NCBI RefSeq assembly: GCF_001280565.1
Contig: NZ_LGRO01000001.1
Span: forward strand, 2,790,001 to 2,854,000
Length of the DNA: 64,000 nucleotides
Reading direction: 5' to 3'
Origin: Sulfobacillus thermosulfidooxidans
GTDB lineage: Bacteria; Bacillota; Sulfobacillia; Sulfobacillales; Sulfobacillaceae
A program made the position numbers and the translations under genes. Under the pieces are notes generated by a model, which was given only the letters and a program-made list of their open reading frames with translations, did no database searches and had not been told where the DNA came from. Below are positions 1 to 9,405 of this stretch, in pieces. The first letter of the stretch is position 1. Each line of letters begins with the position of its first letter.

Positions 1-486
1 CTGTTAGCACATCCCCACGGTTTGCCTTTTTCTACCGACGTCTTAGGATTTGCCCTCTATACCCTTCATAATATTTTTTACGCCGCTTCGTCCTATCCCG
101 CCGGATTAATGGCTGATCACGGGCATCCAAAATTGGCGACGGTGACCGGCTACATTTTGTGGACGCTAAGTCTGTTAGGCTTTGCAGATTTTCACGCCTT
201 ACCGGTCCTTTTCTGGCCCGTGTTGTTTATCTTTTCTGGTTTGGCCACGGGCCTTATCGAAACGGGCCAAAAAACCATGACAGTAGCCATGTTACCATCT
301 CAGGCCCGCGGGGTGGGGCTTGGACAAATTGCGGGACTTAAAGGACTGAGTCAACTGATAGGAACTCTCGTGATTGGCGCTTTGTGGACGCTGCAGCAAC
401 CGGCCTGGGGATTTCTAGTTTTAAGCGTGGCGGCCGCCTTAGGGATTGGGAATATGATGCTGGTGAGAATGTCATCTGCTGACTGA
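1..486 (+). CDS. MFS transporter, C-terminal part (cut by window start)
   Basis: The frame is open from base 1 to the TGA at 484-486, so this is the C-terminal ~161 residues of a longer protein. It is hydrophobic, with about four membrane-spanning stretches (for example a segment around bases 205-270 and one near 355-460) and short charged loops. The glycine-rich loop about residue 85 (bases ~240-270, GLATGLIETGQK) and the R-G-x-G-x-G turn near base 310 are typical of the C-terminal half of major facilitator superfamily permeases. Substrate cannot be told from this fragment. It reads towards the convergent gene ending at 559. Confidence 0.75.
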   Translation: MLAHPHGLPFSTDVLGFALYTLHNIFYAASSYPAGLMADHGHPKLATVTGYILWTLSLLGFADFHALPVLFWPVLFIFSGLATGLIETGQKTMTVAMLPSQARGVGLGQIAGLKGLSQLIGTLVIGALWTLQQPAWGFLVLSVAAALGIGNMMLVRMSSAD

Positions 487-558
487 TAAGAGTCATCCAC
501 CACTTATAAGTCCGTGCACAAAAAGATAGCATCAATATTTCGTGTCTCTTCAGCCAAG

Positions 559-1839
559 CTATTCGTGAGAGACAATCAGATCATAAGGCCATATAATATT
601 AAGTATCGAAGCGAAATGCTCTTCAATGGTTTCGGCGGGGTGTATGTGTCCGCTCGCATCCATTATGGATAACCATAAGGGTAAGGTCCAAATGCCAAAC
701 GCATCGAGGTGTTGTTGTTCTAGCCAGTGATTAATTTGTTCCAGGTAACGGCTGACACCTTCATCGGTCATTAATGCGGTTCCATCGTTCCATGGTTTGA
801 TCAATTGATGTAACCATTGTGCTTGAATGATGCCGCCATGGGACTCAGGATCATAAATCCAGCGGGGCACAAAGGGTTCTTGACCGGTAATAAAGAGAAG
901 AAATGCCCCCAGATTATAATTTTGCTCCCAATCTGCGCTATCCTCGGCAAAGCGTAATAAACGCGTACTGCGAGATCCTTTATCTGCGATCAGCCGGAGA
1001 ATGTGTTCTAAATCGGGAATTTCCGGTTCGAAAATTTGAGCAATCACATCATCAGAACATTGTAGAGCATATAATAAACGAACGGTGAGAGCCGATTGCT
1101 CTAGTAATCTTTCATAGTTGACTTGCACTAATGGATAAATGGCCTCATGAATCCAGGCATGACTTCCCCTCGCCATATTAAAAGGCATTTTCAAAATATG
1201 GCAGGGCGTACGGGGCAACGCCAGTTGCGCGGGCAAATAAGTCCAGGCGGCGGATTCGCTGGGACGAGACAAAATATCGGTTAACGATCGTAGACGAATA
1301 TCACCCATCCGAATATCCATGGCCTGTAATGATGGATGCACGATTCCATTGGCTTCGACAACGGGCGTGTGCGCTAAATCAACACGGACAACCTTGTTAT
1401 CGGCGAAATGACAAAGAACTTCATTATTCTCGTCACTTTGGACGTTTTTCACCCAGAATGTGTTGAGTTCTTGTTCACAGGCCAATTGACTGGGAACCGC
1501 ATGCAGCACCTGAGCATGACCCTTTAGGGGCAACTGTTCGTCGATTAATATCGTCACTGGCTTCGATATAAAATGCATCCAGTGACTATCTTCTTGTGGC
1601 GATCCCTGCCATTGCAAGATGATTTCAAGCGGTGATTCATCGGAACCGTGACTTAAACCATAATCCAATACGGTACCTAGGTCTTGATACATGGGACAAG
1701 GATCTTGCACGATGACCCACAAAATCGCATGGTCAATTCGGCGCAACTCAGAAATGATATGGAAGGCGTCGGCAAGCTGCCATGGGGTTTTCATATCCCC
1801 ATGGGTTAAATCCCATATCAATGTCGGTCTGAGTTGCAT
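559..1839 (-). CDS. Uncharacterised 426-aa protein paired with a radical SAM enzyme
   Basis: I do not recognise this protein. It is soluble, rich in Trp, His, Leu and acidic residues, with no signal peptide or membrane helix. It begins MQLRPTLIWDLTHGD; the opening resembles an ordered alpha/beta domain, and the C-terminal half (from about residue 230) is alpha-helical with several W-x-x-Q/H patterns. The ATG at 1839 follows a GGAGCGAGAG-type ribosome binding site. Only 33 bases separate it from the upstream radical SAM gene on the same strand, so the two are very probably co-transcribed. A substrate-binding or accessory role for the radical SAM enzyme is inference only. Confidence 0.7.
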   Translation of the reverse strand: MQLRPTLIWDLTHGDMKTPWQLADAFHIISELRRIDHAILWVIVQDPCPMYQDLGTVLDYGLSHGSDESPLEIILQWQGSPQEDSHWMHFISKPVTILIDEQLPLKGHAQVLHAVPSQLACEQELNTFWVKNVQSDENNEVLCHFADNKVVRVDLAHTPVVEANGIVHPSLQAMDIRMGDIRLRSLTDILSRPSESAAWTYLPAQLALPRTPCHILKMPFNMARGSHAWIHEAIYPLVQVNYERLLEQSALTVRLLYALQCSDDVIAQIFEPEIPDLEHILRLIADKGSRSTRLLRFAEDSADWEQNYNLGAFLLFITGQEPFVPRWIYDPESHGGIIQAQWLHQLIKPWNDGTALMTDEGVSRYLEQINHWLEQQHLDAFGIWTLPLWLSIMDASGHIHPAETIEEHFASILNIIWPYDLIVSHE

Positions 1840-1872
1840 AACTCTCGCTCCTTGTGTTCTTTTTATCTCTTA

Positions 1873-2895
1873 TTATACGGTTTGCATGGATTGTGCGAGC
1901 TCGGTTCCGGGACAACCGGGATCTTCCGCTAAATAATTACCCGTTACGGCGTAGGCTCTCGCCCGGGAGCCACCACAAATCGCACGATAGGCACATTGAC
2001 CACAGCGTCCTTCTAATTTGTCGGGATTGCGCAAATCACAGAATAAAGGGGATTCCCGGTAGATTTCGCTAAAACGTTGGCGTTTCACATTACCCGCTGA
2101 TACCGGCAAGTAACCTGATGGGAACACATCTCCATAATGACTGATAAAAGCAAATCCCTGCGCTTCCCGAATGGTCGGGCTTTGATCCAGTGGCCTTTCC
2201 ATCACCCGGGAGAATTGCGGCGCTCCTACGGCTGTCACCCGGAACGACACGCGTTTTGCGTAATCTTTTAGCCATTCCAAGGAGGATTCGATATGGTTGG
2301 CATCGAGGCTTTCTGATAAACGAGCCCGGCCGGTAGGAATGACAAAAAAGACTTCCCAGCTTTTGGCTTTGAGAATTTGTACCAGACGACCCATTTTGGG
2401 CAAATCTTGTAGGGTAAATGGGGAGACCGACGTGTTAATTTGAAGATCCATGCCTTGATTGACCACAGCTTCGGCGATTTCTACACTGCGAGCAAACGTC
2501 CCTAACACGCCGCGGAAACGGTCATGTACGGCTTGTGTCGCGCCATCGAGACTAATGGAAACCGCTTGGACACCAAGGGTTTTCCAAATTTTAATAATTT
2601 GTGGGGTTAATGAGGGCGTGACACTGGGGGCGATGGCCGTACGAATCTTACGGCTAACAGATGCTTTAATAATGTCGGATAAATCGTCGCGTTCAAGCGG
2701 GTCTCCTCCCGTAAAAATAATCATGGGTTTAGGCCGCATAGTCGCGATATCATCTAAAACATTCTCAATTTGTGACAAAGTTAATTCTCGAAAGTCACGG
2801 CGTGGAATAGCCCGAGCTCGGCAGTGTCGGCAATGTAATTGGCAAGCCCGGGTTAATTCCCAGGTAATGATGTGTGGTGCTTCATTAAAATTCAT
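1873..2895 (-). CDS. Radical SAM/SPASM-domain protein
   Basis: This 340-residue enzyme carries the radical SAM cluster motif CxxxCxxC (C-Q-L-H-C-R-H-C, residues 18-25), a GGDP SAM-binding motif near residue 63, and a C-terminal cysteine cluster (C-x2-C-x5-C-G-G then a further Cys about 20 residues on) that matches SPASM/Twitch auxiliary Fe-S domains. Family relatives include NirJ/AhbC/AhbD haem-pathway enzymes and PqqE-like peptide-modifying enzymes. No haem-pathway gene or obvious precursor peptide lies beside it, so the substrate is open. The start has a GGGAGG site 8-9 bases upstream. It is the first gene of a pair with the 426-aa protein. Confidence 0.85.
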   Translation of the reverse strand: MNFNEAPHIITWELTRACQLHCRHCRARAIPRRDFRELTLSQIENVLDDIATMRPKPMIIFTGGDPLERDDLSDIIKASVSRKIRTAIAPSVTPSLTPQIIKIWKTLGVQAVSISLDGATQAVHDRFRGVLGTFARSVEIAEAVVNQGMDLQINTSVSPFTLQDLPKMGRLVQILKAKSWEVFFVIPTGRARLSESLDANHIESSLEWLKDYAKRVSFRVTAVGAPQFSRVMERPLDQSPTIREAQGFAFISHYGDVFPSGYLPVSAGNVKRQRFSEIYRESPLFCDLRNPDKLEGRCGQCAYRAICGGSRARAYAVTGNYLAEDPGCPGTELAQSMQTV

Positions 2896-3000
2896 GATGT
2901 GTTCCCTCCCCTGGCGGTCTAATTGTATTATGACGGGAAAACCGGGAGGGGGTTAGGACCATTAGGATCTCCTGATGGTGACCAAATGGTCCTAACTGCT

Positions 3001-3864
3001 TTACTCGAAATGCTCAAGAATTTGATTCCATAATGTGGAATCGACATGCCAATTTTGATGAACAATGGGTTGTTTGGAAAAACCCGGGATTTGATCTTCA
3101 TAGGGAACAGAAGGTTCTTGATAGATGAGACCTGTCACCAGTTCATCGGTTTCTTCCAAACGCGCTAGGGCAATGGCCCGGGATGTGGGACGATAACTGG
3201 GATCGTCATCTAAATTGACTAAAGTTTTCTTATACCACTCATAAGTATTAATGCGGTTATAGGTCACACATGGTGAAATAACATTAATCATCGCAAACCC
3301 CGGATGTTTTATGCCTTCGACAATTAAACGGGCTAACTGGGGTTGCCAACTTGAAAACCCCTGCGCAACAAAAGTGGCACCGCCGGCGACGGCTAGCATC
3401 AAAGGGTGCACAGGTGTATCAATACTGCCATCGGGTGAGGTTTTGGTATGAAACCCTATTTCGGATGTGGGCGATGTTTGCCCTTTGGTCAAACCATAGA
3501 CGTGATTATCCATCACGATGTAGGTCATGTTGACATTGCGCCTTAAGGCATGCATAAAATGGCCCATTCCGATAGCATAAGCATCGCCATCGCCGCCGAC
3601 GGCCAGAACCGTTAAGTCGCGATTGGCCAATTTGACGCCCATGGCAGAGGGCAAGGTGCGTCCATGCGTCACGTGCAGATTGTAAGAATTGATGTAATTG
3701 CCAATTTTTCCCGAACATCCAATACCCGCAATAATGGCGGTTGTCGAAGGATCAGCCCCCACCTCTACCAAGGCTTTTTCCAACGCCGCGAGTACGCCGA
3801 AGTCGCCACAGCCTGGACACCACCATGACTTTTCCTGGGTCTTAAAGTCGTGTAACGTCGCCAT
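3001..3864 (-). CDS. 2-oxoacid:ferredoxin oxidoreductase, beta subunit
   Basis: This 287-residue subunit binds thiamine diphosphate and one 4Fe-4S cluster. The sequence shows WCPGCGDFG (residues 15-23), a further Cys in GIGCSGKIG, the GDGD...N thiamine-diphosphate motif (from residue ~91) and a fourth Cys in SPCVTYN; these four Cys are the usual cluster ligands. The enzyme decarboxylates 2-oxoglutarate or pyruvate to the acyl-CoA with reduction of ferredoxin; which substrate is preferred cannot be read off. Its ATG overlaps the TAA of the alpha gene by one base (TAATG), implying translational coupling. Confidence 0.93.
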   Translation of the reverse strand: MATLHDFKTQEKSWWCPGCGDFGVLAALEKALVEVGADPSTTAIIAGIGCSGKIGNYINSYNLHVTHGRTLPSAMGVKLANRDLTVLAVGGDGDAYAIGMGHFMHALRRNVNMTYIVMDNHVYGLTKGQTSPTSEIGFHTKTSPDGSIDTPVHPLMLAVAGGATFVAQGFSSWQPQLARLIVEGIKHPGFAMINVISPCVTYNRINTYEWYKKTLVNLDDDPSYRPTSRAIALARLEETDELVTGLIYQEPSVPYEDQIPGFSKQPIVHQNWHVDSTLWNQILEHFE

Positions 3865-5612
3865 TAGTGATTCACCTCGAGTTGGGTTAATAAGTTTTGG
3901 GTTTCTTCTGCGACTTCTTCAGGTAAGAAGGGCACACCATCATATTTCAATAAGGAGTGGTAACGCCCATCAAATAATTCTGCGCTCTTAAGGAGATGGG
4001 CAACTTGGCCCGTGGCATTTTGTTCGACCACGAGAATATGGCGCGCTTTGGCGAAGAGTTTTTGGCACTGATCTTTGGGAAAGGGAGAAAGGGTTCGTAG
4101 CCACGCGACCGCCGCACGCACCCCCGATTTTTCCAATATCTCTTTCGCCTCTTTATTGATGCCGACGGTTGATCCAATGGCTAATAAGACCACATCGGCA
4201 TCTTCTGGCCCCTCATACCGCACTGGGGTTCTGAGTTGATGAATTTGGAGCACTTTGTTGAGTCGTTTGTCCATCATATGTTGACGATTAATAGGATCTT
4301 CAGAGACCTTTCCATTTTGTCCATGTTCCACACCCGTTGCTAAATATTGTCCGTGAGACATACCAGGCAGGGTTCGAGGAGAAATGTCGTCGAGGGTAAA
4401 GGCATAACGTCTAAACGAATCGGCCATGGCACTGAGATCTTGCGCCGAATAAATGGCACCCCGGTCAATGGGGACATGAGGCCCGTCGACAGCCTGGCGG
4501 TCTACAGTTTGTTGCCACAAGGCCAAAGAAAGATCGGTGGCAATGATTACAGGGGTTTGAAAGTGATCGGCTAGATTAAAGGCCTCATAAGCATCTTCAA
4601 ACGCTTCTTCCACCGACGATGGGGTAATGACAATCCGTGGTGCTTCCCCATGTCCTCCATAGATCAAAGCCAACAAGTCGGATTGTTCTTGTTTGGTGGG
4701 CATTCCCGTGCTCGGACCGGCTCGTTGGGTATCGATAATTACCACCGGAGTTTCGGTCATAGCGGCAAGCCCGATGGCTTCTTGCATTAACGACAAGCCA
4801 GGGCCTGAAGTGGCCGTCATGGCCCGAGCCCCAGCAAAGCCGGCGCCAATGGCCGCCGTGATGGAAGCCAGCTCATCTTCCATTTGCATGACCACGCCGC
4901 CTACCAAGGGAAAATACTTCGCTAGGGCTTCCATAATATCGGTGGCAGGAGTAATTGGGTAACCGCACATAATCCGGCAGCCAGCAGCCAGTGCTCCAAG
5001 AGCCGTGGCGTCATTGCCGGTTAGCACAATGCGGTCACCGGGAATAGGTGTACCCAAAGCGGGAAGCGACGGAATTTGGTCAAATTGTGCCATGATGGCG
5101 TCATATCCCATCGAAAGAGCGCGCTGGTTGGCGTTTACGACACTCTCTCCCTTTTTGGCAAAACGTCTGGCAATATATTGGCCAAATGCCGCTAACGGCA
5201 ATCCAAGAAGGGCGGCCGAAGCGCCCACTGCAATCATATTACGCATTAATAATGAGCCAGCATCTTTGGCCATTTGGCTCATGGCTAAAGGGACTAAATA
5301 AGCCTTGGAGTCCTCGGGCAGTTGAGGAGAAAACGCACTGTCAGCGAGGATAATGCCTCCGTGCAGTTCACGGTGATTGAGATTGATGGTTTCTTGATTT
5401 AAGGCAATTAAGATATCCGTTCTCTCGGTGGTCGCATGGATAGGATGATTGGCAATACGCACTTTGTAATTGGTATGACCGCCTTTGATCCGGGATGAAA
5501 AAGATTTATACCCGTACACATAATAGCCTAAGTGATTTGCGACGTGAATGACGATGTCTCCCGTGGAATCAATGCCTTCGCCTTGATCTCCACCAATCTT
5601 CCAAGCCAACAT
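3864..5612 (-). CDS. 2-oxoacid:ferredoxin oxidoreductase, fused gamma-alpha subunit
   Basis: The protein has 582 residues from the ATG at 5612, which follows GGAGGAGG by seven bases; a longer open frame reaches 5681 but lacks such a site. The N-terminal ~180 residues form the gamma domain (GGDQGEGIDSTG...FSSRIKGGHTNY), followed by the alpha domain with the CoA/substrate motif YPITPATDIME and a long Gly/Ala-rich thiamine-binding face. A fused gamma-alpha with separate beta is the two-subunit form known from Sulfolobus-type 2-oxoacid oxidoreductases and KorAB. It forms an operon with the beta gene and is divergent from a LysR regulator. Confidence 0.93.
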   Translation of the reverse strand: MLAWKIGGDQGEGIDSTGDIVIHVANHLGYYVYGYKSFSSRIKGGHTNYKVRIANHPIHATTERTDILIALNQETINLNHRELHGGIILADSAFSPQLPEDSKAYLVPLAMSQMAKDAGSLLMRNMIAVGASAALLGLPLAAFGQYIARRFAKKGESVVNANQRALSMGYDAIMAQFDQIPSLPALGTPIPGDRIVLTGNDATALGALAAGCRIMCGYPITPATDIMEALAKYFPLVGGVVMQMEDELASITAAIGAGFAGARAMTATSGPGLSLMQEAIGLAAMTETPVVIIDTQRAGPSTGMPTKQEQSDLLALIYGGHGEAPRIVITPSSVEEAFEDAYEAFNLADHFQTPVIIATDLSLALWQQTVDRQAVDGPHVPIDRGAIYSAQDLSAMADSFRRYAFTLDDISPRTLPGMSHGQYLATGVEHGQNGKVSEDPINRQHMMDKRLNKVLQIHQLRTPVRYEGPEDADVVLLAIGSTVGINKEAKEILEKSGVRAAVAWLRTLSPFPKDQCQKLFAKARHILVVEQNATGQVAHLLKSAELFDGRYHSLLKYDGVPFLPEEVAEETQNLLTQLEVNH

Positions 5613-5783
5613 AATAGATGCCTCCTCCAATAGGGTGCGTCGAACGCATTTGGCGCTGTCTTTACTGTAGACCTGGTACAAAAAGTTTGAAAATGAAAAA
5701 TATTTATCCTAGACATAACCCATTGGAATATCAAAATCGCTTGGAGTACAATGACGAAGATAAATTAAAGAGAGGCGTCGCGC

Positions 5784-6773
5784 ATGATTTTGTCCCATCT
5801 CAAAACCTTTGTGCGGATTATTGATGCGGGCAGCTTGACCCGAGCTGCGGAACAATTATCGTTGACCCAGCCTGCAGTGACCAAGCAATTAGCCGCATTG
5901 GAAGAAACTTTTCAGACCCGCCTCGTTATCCGGCAAGGTCGGAGACTGCGTCTGACTCCGAGTGGTGAGGTGTTATACCATTATGCTAAACGCATTTTAG
6001 CCTTGGTTGACCAAACTTATGAAGCGATTGCTGAAATTGAACGACCGGGGCAGGGAGAAATTGATCTTGGAGCGGTCTCTACTATTGCCGTGTTTTCACT
6101 GCCGAAAGTTCTGGCCATTTTTACCCGGAACTTCCCGAGTCTTAGAGTACGCGTTCATATCGGGGAAATTCAAGATACGTTAGACAAAGTCATTCGCCAG
6201 GATATTGCCGTTGGCCTGGTGACTATACCTATTGTCCATCCCCAGATCGATTCGGTGCCTCTGTTCCAAGATCCGGTACGTTTAGTGGTAAGTCCTGAGA
6301 AAGCGAAAAAGCTACCTCGGGAACTCGATTTAGAAGAATTGGCTCATATGGAGTTTATTTCCTATCAAACTCCATCGAGATTTCGAGCCTTCATGGACGG
6401 GGTCCTCGAACAACATGGGATTATTCCTCATGTCCTGATGGAATTTAATAGTCACGATTTGGTGAAAAGTATGGTCAAAGTGGGCCTCGGGGTGGCTTTT
6501 GTGCCGGAATCGGTCGTCGCCGAGGATCTGGCCAATGGCAGCTTGGAGACCATTACGGTGAAGAATTTGCCGCCGTTGGCCCGCACAACATCGTTAATCC
6601 TGGCCAAAGATCCCCCTCGGAGCGGGGGATTGATGGCTCTGTTGACGACCTTTTTTGATCACTATCAGGTAGAGCCTCGGTTATGGCCGCCGTGGTACTG
6701 GGAAACCCGGGCTTATGAAGCGGCTTTGCCCTGGAACCCGCATCAAAAGGAATCCAAAGAGCGCAAACCGTAA
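5784..6773 (+). CDS. LysR-family transcriptional regulator
   Basis: This 329-residue protein begins with a LysR winged helix-turn-helix (residues 1-60: LKTFVRIIDAGSLTRAAEQL, then SQPAVTKQLAALE-type recognition helix). A LysR substrate-binding domain follows, with the usual DLGAVSTIA and GLGVAFVPE signatures. The 171-bp gap to the divergent oxidoreductase operon is where its operator would be expected; I could not pick out a clear T-N11-A box. Control of the oxidoreductase genes is therefore inferred from the divergent layout only. The C-terminal tail is somewhat long and charged. It ends four bases before the convergent thioesterase gene. Confidence 0.9.
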   Translation: MILSHLKTFVRIIDAGSLTRAAEQLSLTQPAVTKQLAALEETFQTRLVIRQGRRLRLTPSGEVLYHYAKRILALVDQTYEAIAEIERPGQGEIDLGAVSTIAVFSLPKVLAIFTRNFPSLRVRVHIGEIQDTLDKVIRQDIAVGLVTIPIVHPQIDSVPLFQDPVRLVVSPEKAKKLPRELDLEELAHMEFISYQTPSRFRAFMDGVLEQHGIIPHVLMEFNSHDLVKSMVKVGLGVAFVPESVVAEDLANGSLETITVKNLPPLARTTSLILAKDPPRSGGLMALLTTFFDHYQVEPRLWPPWYWETRAYEAALPWNPHQKESKERKP

Positions 6774-6777
6774 GATC

Positions 6778-7188
6778 TTACCGATGCATTTTCGCTTGGA
6801 GCCGACGTTCTAATGCTTTTTGCGATATGACCGCCGATGTTAAACGGACCTGGACAATGTCGCCAAAACCATCATGGCCGCTAATGTCCCAAGTGAATTT
6901 ATTGCCATCGCGCGAGGCGAGTCTCACGTGAATGGTGACTGTCGAACCCACAGGAGTCGGACTGTGATGAGTGAGGGACACATTGACGCCGACGATGAGG
7001 CATTGGTCATCCAGAAACGGGAGCAACGCTTCGGCGGCTGCCTTTTCGCACAGTCCTAGCAGCACCGGGGTTGCCAAAACTGGGACTGGCGTAGGATTTC
7101 CCACGGCTTGGGCTGTCATGCTCTCTGTTACCTGAGCTGTTAAGTCATGGGTCAGGTTCTCGGGGATGTTGTCTAATGAACAGGTCAT
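6778..7188 (-). CDS. FlK-like hot-dog thioesterase
   Basis: The 136-residue sequence resembles the fluoroacetyl-CoA-specific thioesterase (FlK) family. It shows LATPVLLGLCEKAA (Thr and Glu of the FlK triad), then V-N-V-S-L-T-H-H-S-P-T-P-V-G with the catalytic-type His and the family signature TPVG, and a C-terminal strand ending in an R-x-x-Q/S motif. Most family members are not fluoroacetate enzymes but general acyl-CoA thioesterases, so substrate is unknown. Its ATG overlaps the stop of the upstream DUF1054 gene by four bases (ATGA), so both are one transcript. Confidence 0.82.
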   Translation of the reverse strand: MTCSLDNIPENLTHDLTAQVTESMTAQAVGNPTPVPVLATPVLLGLCEKAAAEALLPFLDDQCLIVGVNVSLTHHSPTPVGSTVTIHVRLASRDGNKFTWDISGHDGFGDIVQVRLTSAVISQKALERRLQAKMHR

Positions 7189-7832
7189 TTGCTTAACGCC
7201 TCGCTGGGCACAGAGCCCAAGTATAATGGAGAGAGATGGACAATGGCATTGTATGCCCGGGTGACGAGTTCGGCCTTGCCGACGATAGGATTGGTTCGTT
7301 CAAAGATGACACCGACAGTAAACCCATGACTTTTGACTTCTGTATGACGAATGATCTCTTGCATTTTTTCAGCCGTGATATGTTCTATAGGAAACGGGTC
7401 GACGCCGTGGTCGTCTTTATACCAATAAATTGTCGACGGATCGGATAGTTGGAAGGCGTCTCGACCACGACTTTTAAGATATTGTAACAGAATGGGTTTG
7501 TCGTCTTCGCCTTCGCGCTTGACGACAAAGCGGACAAACACATAATCTAAGGTAATGCCGACTTCAAAATGGGCAAACCGTTTATAACCGCGTTCATTGC
7601 GCGAAAACGAGACCCAGGTATCATCTGGCGGATTCACCCGTCGTCTCGCATGAGACGCTGTATGAGGATATATAGGATGGTGCAGGAGTTCTGACAATTT
7701 GGGCGCTAAATCGTCTCCAATCATGGCGAGTTTAGGACGGATGCGGGTTCGAACAGCGCTCATACGGTCGTGAAATTCGGGAATGAGAAAAATATTAAAA
7801 TCATCTTGAGTAAATCCTGTGAATTGATACAT
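7185..7832 (-). CDS. DUF1054/UPF0637 family protein (YktB-like)
   Basis: The 215-residue protein matches the UPF0637 family of Firmicutes: it opens with TGFTQDDFNIFLIPEFHDRM, has HARRRVNPPDDTWVSFS and RGYKRFAHFEVGI blocks, and is close to the ~210 residues usual for the family. Family function is unknown. It is a soluble alpha/beta protein with no membrane segment. The start at 7832 has an AAAGGATCC site at the right distance. It overlaps the downstream thioesterase gene by four bases. Confidence 0.9.
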   Translation of the reverse strand: MYQFTGFTQDDFNIFLIPEFHDRMSAVRTRIRPKLAMIGDDLAPKLSELLHHPIYPHTASHARRRVNPPDDTWVSFSRNERGYKRFAHFEVGITLDYVFVRFVVKREGEDDKPILLQYLKSRGRDAFQLSDPSTIYWYKDDHGVDPFPIEHITAEKMQEIIRHTEVKSHGFTVGVIFERTNPIVGKAELVTRAYNAIVHLSPLYLGSVPSEALSK

Positions 7833-8014
7833 GTTGGATCCTTTCTACAATTTTAGATTGTATAGGGTAATGGTAGCACAGCTTGATCGCTCGGCCAAAT
7901 GACAGTGGCAGGGCAGATGACACAAAATTCGAGATATCCTGCCAGGATGTGACATTCTAAGGGGAAGGATTATCGCGGTAAGATGGCGAATTAGCAAGGT
8001 TGAGGAGGATCAGT

Positions 8015-8794
8015 GTGGAATCATGGCATGAAATTGCATGGCAAAAATGGCAGGATGACATGACGAGCGGATTACCCGAAAATGTTCGTCACGCGTTGGA
8101 GGAAATGGATGGATCCTCTAGGGCCAAGTGGATAGCGCGCCTCCGGCACAATATCACTCCCTGTGCCAAGATTATGGCGCAATATCTGAAAACTGGTGAC
8201 AAGCCATGGGTGATTGCTCCCGGATTACAATGGGATATTGTGGAAACCGCTCACATGGTGTTTATCGCCTATCCCGAATATTTGGGGGAAGATCCCTTAG
8301 CCATGGCGGCTATTGGTTTATTATGGGCATCGTCAGACGTTACGCGGATTGAGGCTATTGTCAAAAAACTGGGCCCGACGGCCTTGTATGCATGCTATGA
8401 AGGACAGTTGCCGTCGTCGTTGCATACGCTCTTCGGCGTATTATGGCAAAATTACATCCAGAATTTTGGACTTGATGAAATCCGATCTGAGGTGCGACAA
8501 TTTTTTTCGCAGGTTACCGTGACGGAGACGCCCTTTGTTACGATTTCGTTGGGGTCAATGCCCGCGTACGCCATGTATTTAGAGGAACTTACCTATGGCG
8601 TCGTGCCACATGAAACCTCCGGTGAGAGTCCCAAAGATGTCCCGGCGGTCTTGACGGCTCTTCATTATGTCCCGGCTGCTGAGCGCCCAGGAGCGGCCCT
8701 TTTAGCCTTTAAGGCCATTGAGGGACGGATTTTAACCGACCAATGGCAACGAGCGGCGCTAATGGAAAAACGAGATGGGGTGGACCGATGGTAA
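8015..8794 (+). CDS. Uncharacterised 259-aa protein upstream of dcd
   Basis: I do not recognise this protein. The GTG at 8015 is chosen because GAGGAGG lies six bases before it; the frame is open a little further upstream. The sequence is soluble and mainly alpha-helical, Trp-rich at the N-terminus (ESWHEIAWQKWQDD), with an acidic Pro-containing stretch near residue 200. Its last seven bases overlap the start of dcd, so it is translated together with dCTP deaminase. No enzymatic motif is visible. Confidence 0.75.
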   Translation: MESWHEIAWQKWQDDMTSGLPENVRHALEEMDGSSRAKWIARLRHNITPCAKIMAQYLKTGDKPWVIAPGLQWDIVETAHMVFIAYPEYLGEDPLAMAAIGLLWASSDVTRIEAIVKKLGPTALYACYEGQLPSSLHTLFGVLWQNYIQNFGLDEIRSEVRQFFSQVTVTETPFVTISLGSMPAYAMYLEELTYGVVPHETSGESPKDVPAVLTALHYVPAAERPGAALLAFKAIEGRILTDQWQRAALMEKRDGVDRW

Positions 8795-9405
8795 TTGGGG
8801 AACAAGTATTAAAAGAGCGTATGGAAAAATCTTTACCGGAACGTCTTATTGTTACCCCCCTTTTGAGTCCTGAGCAGATCAAGGGAGGATCGGTGGACGT
8901 TCGTTTAGGGACGGAATTCATTTTGATGAAACGATCGGCACGGGGGCCTATTGACCCGATGAATATGGATACAGGATCTTCGGGCGATTATCAGGAACGA
9001 GTGCATGTAGATGTCGGCGACAAAATGATTTTGCACCCTAACCAGTTAGTCTTGGGGGTGACCTTAGAGTTTATCCAGGTGCCAGCGGATTTGATGGCCT
9101 ATGTGATTGGACGGTCATCGTGGGGACGGTTGGGCTTGATGGTAGCGACAGCGGTAATGGTTTCGCCAGGATACCGTGGCAGTTTGACTCTGGAATTAGC
9201 CAATTTGGCTGACACCCCGGTTTACTTATATCCAGGAACTCGGGTGGCTCAGCTCGTGTTTCACCAGGTGGAAGGCAGCCATGCCGCCTACGCTCAACAA
9301 GGCGGGAAATATACCGGGCCTGTTGGTCCCGAATTCTCCAAATTGTCACTGGATCAAGATTGGCGTGCTATTAAACTCATGGGTGCTGACAGGGTTAGGG
9401 CATGA
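8788..9405 (+). CDS. dcd: dCTP deaminase
   Basis: The protein (205 residues from the ATG at 8788, behind a GGGGTGG site) converts dCTP to dUTP, feeding dTMP synthesis; some relatives also hydrolyse dUTP. It has the family signatures SVDVRLGTEF, the catalytic-site block VIGRSSWGRLGL with the Arg-Ser-Ser, and PGYRGSLTLELANL, ending with the nucleotide-closing tail GGKYTGPVGPEFSKL. The N-terminus overlaps the preceding unknown gene and the C-terminus overlaps the next gene by ATGA, giving a tight three-gene operon. Confidence 0.93.
   Translation: MVIGEQVLKERMEKSLPERLIVTPLLSPEQIKGGSVDVRLGTEFILMKRSARGPIDPMNMDTGSSGDYQERVHVDVGDKMILHPNQLVLGVTLEFIQVPADLMAYVIGRSSWGRLGLMVATAVMVSPGYRGSLTLELANLADTPVYLYPGTRVAQLVFHQVEGSHAAYAQQGGKYTGPVGPEFSKLSLDQDWRAIKLMGADRVRA

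Noticed and set aside
2459-2956. 165-codon plus-strand frame across the radical SAM gene
   Set aside because: It is the antisense shadow of a strongly supported gene with catalytic motifs and has no ribosome binding site.
5613-5681. Longer N-terminus for the oxidoreductase alpha subunit
   Set aside because: The extra 23 residues have no family counterpart; GGAGGAGG lies immediately before the ATG at 5612.
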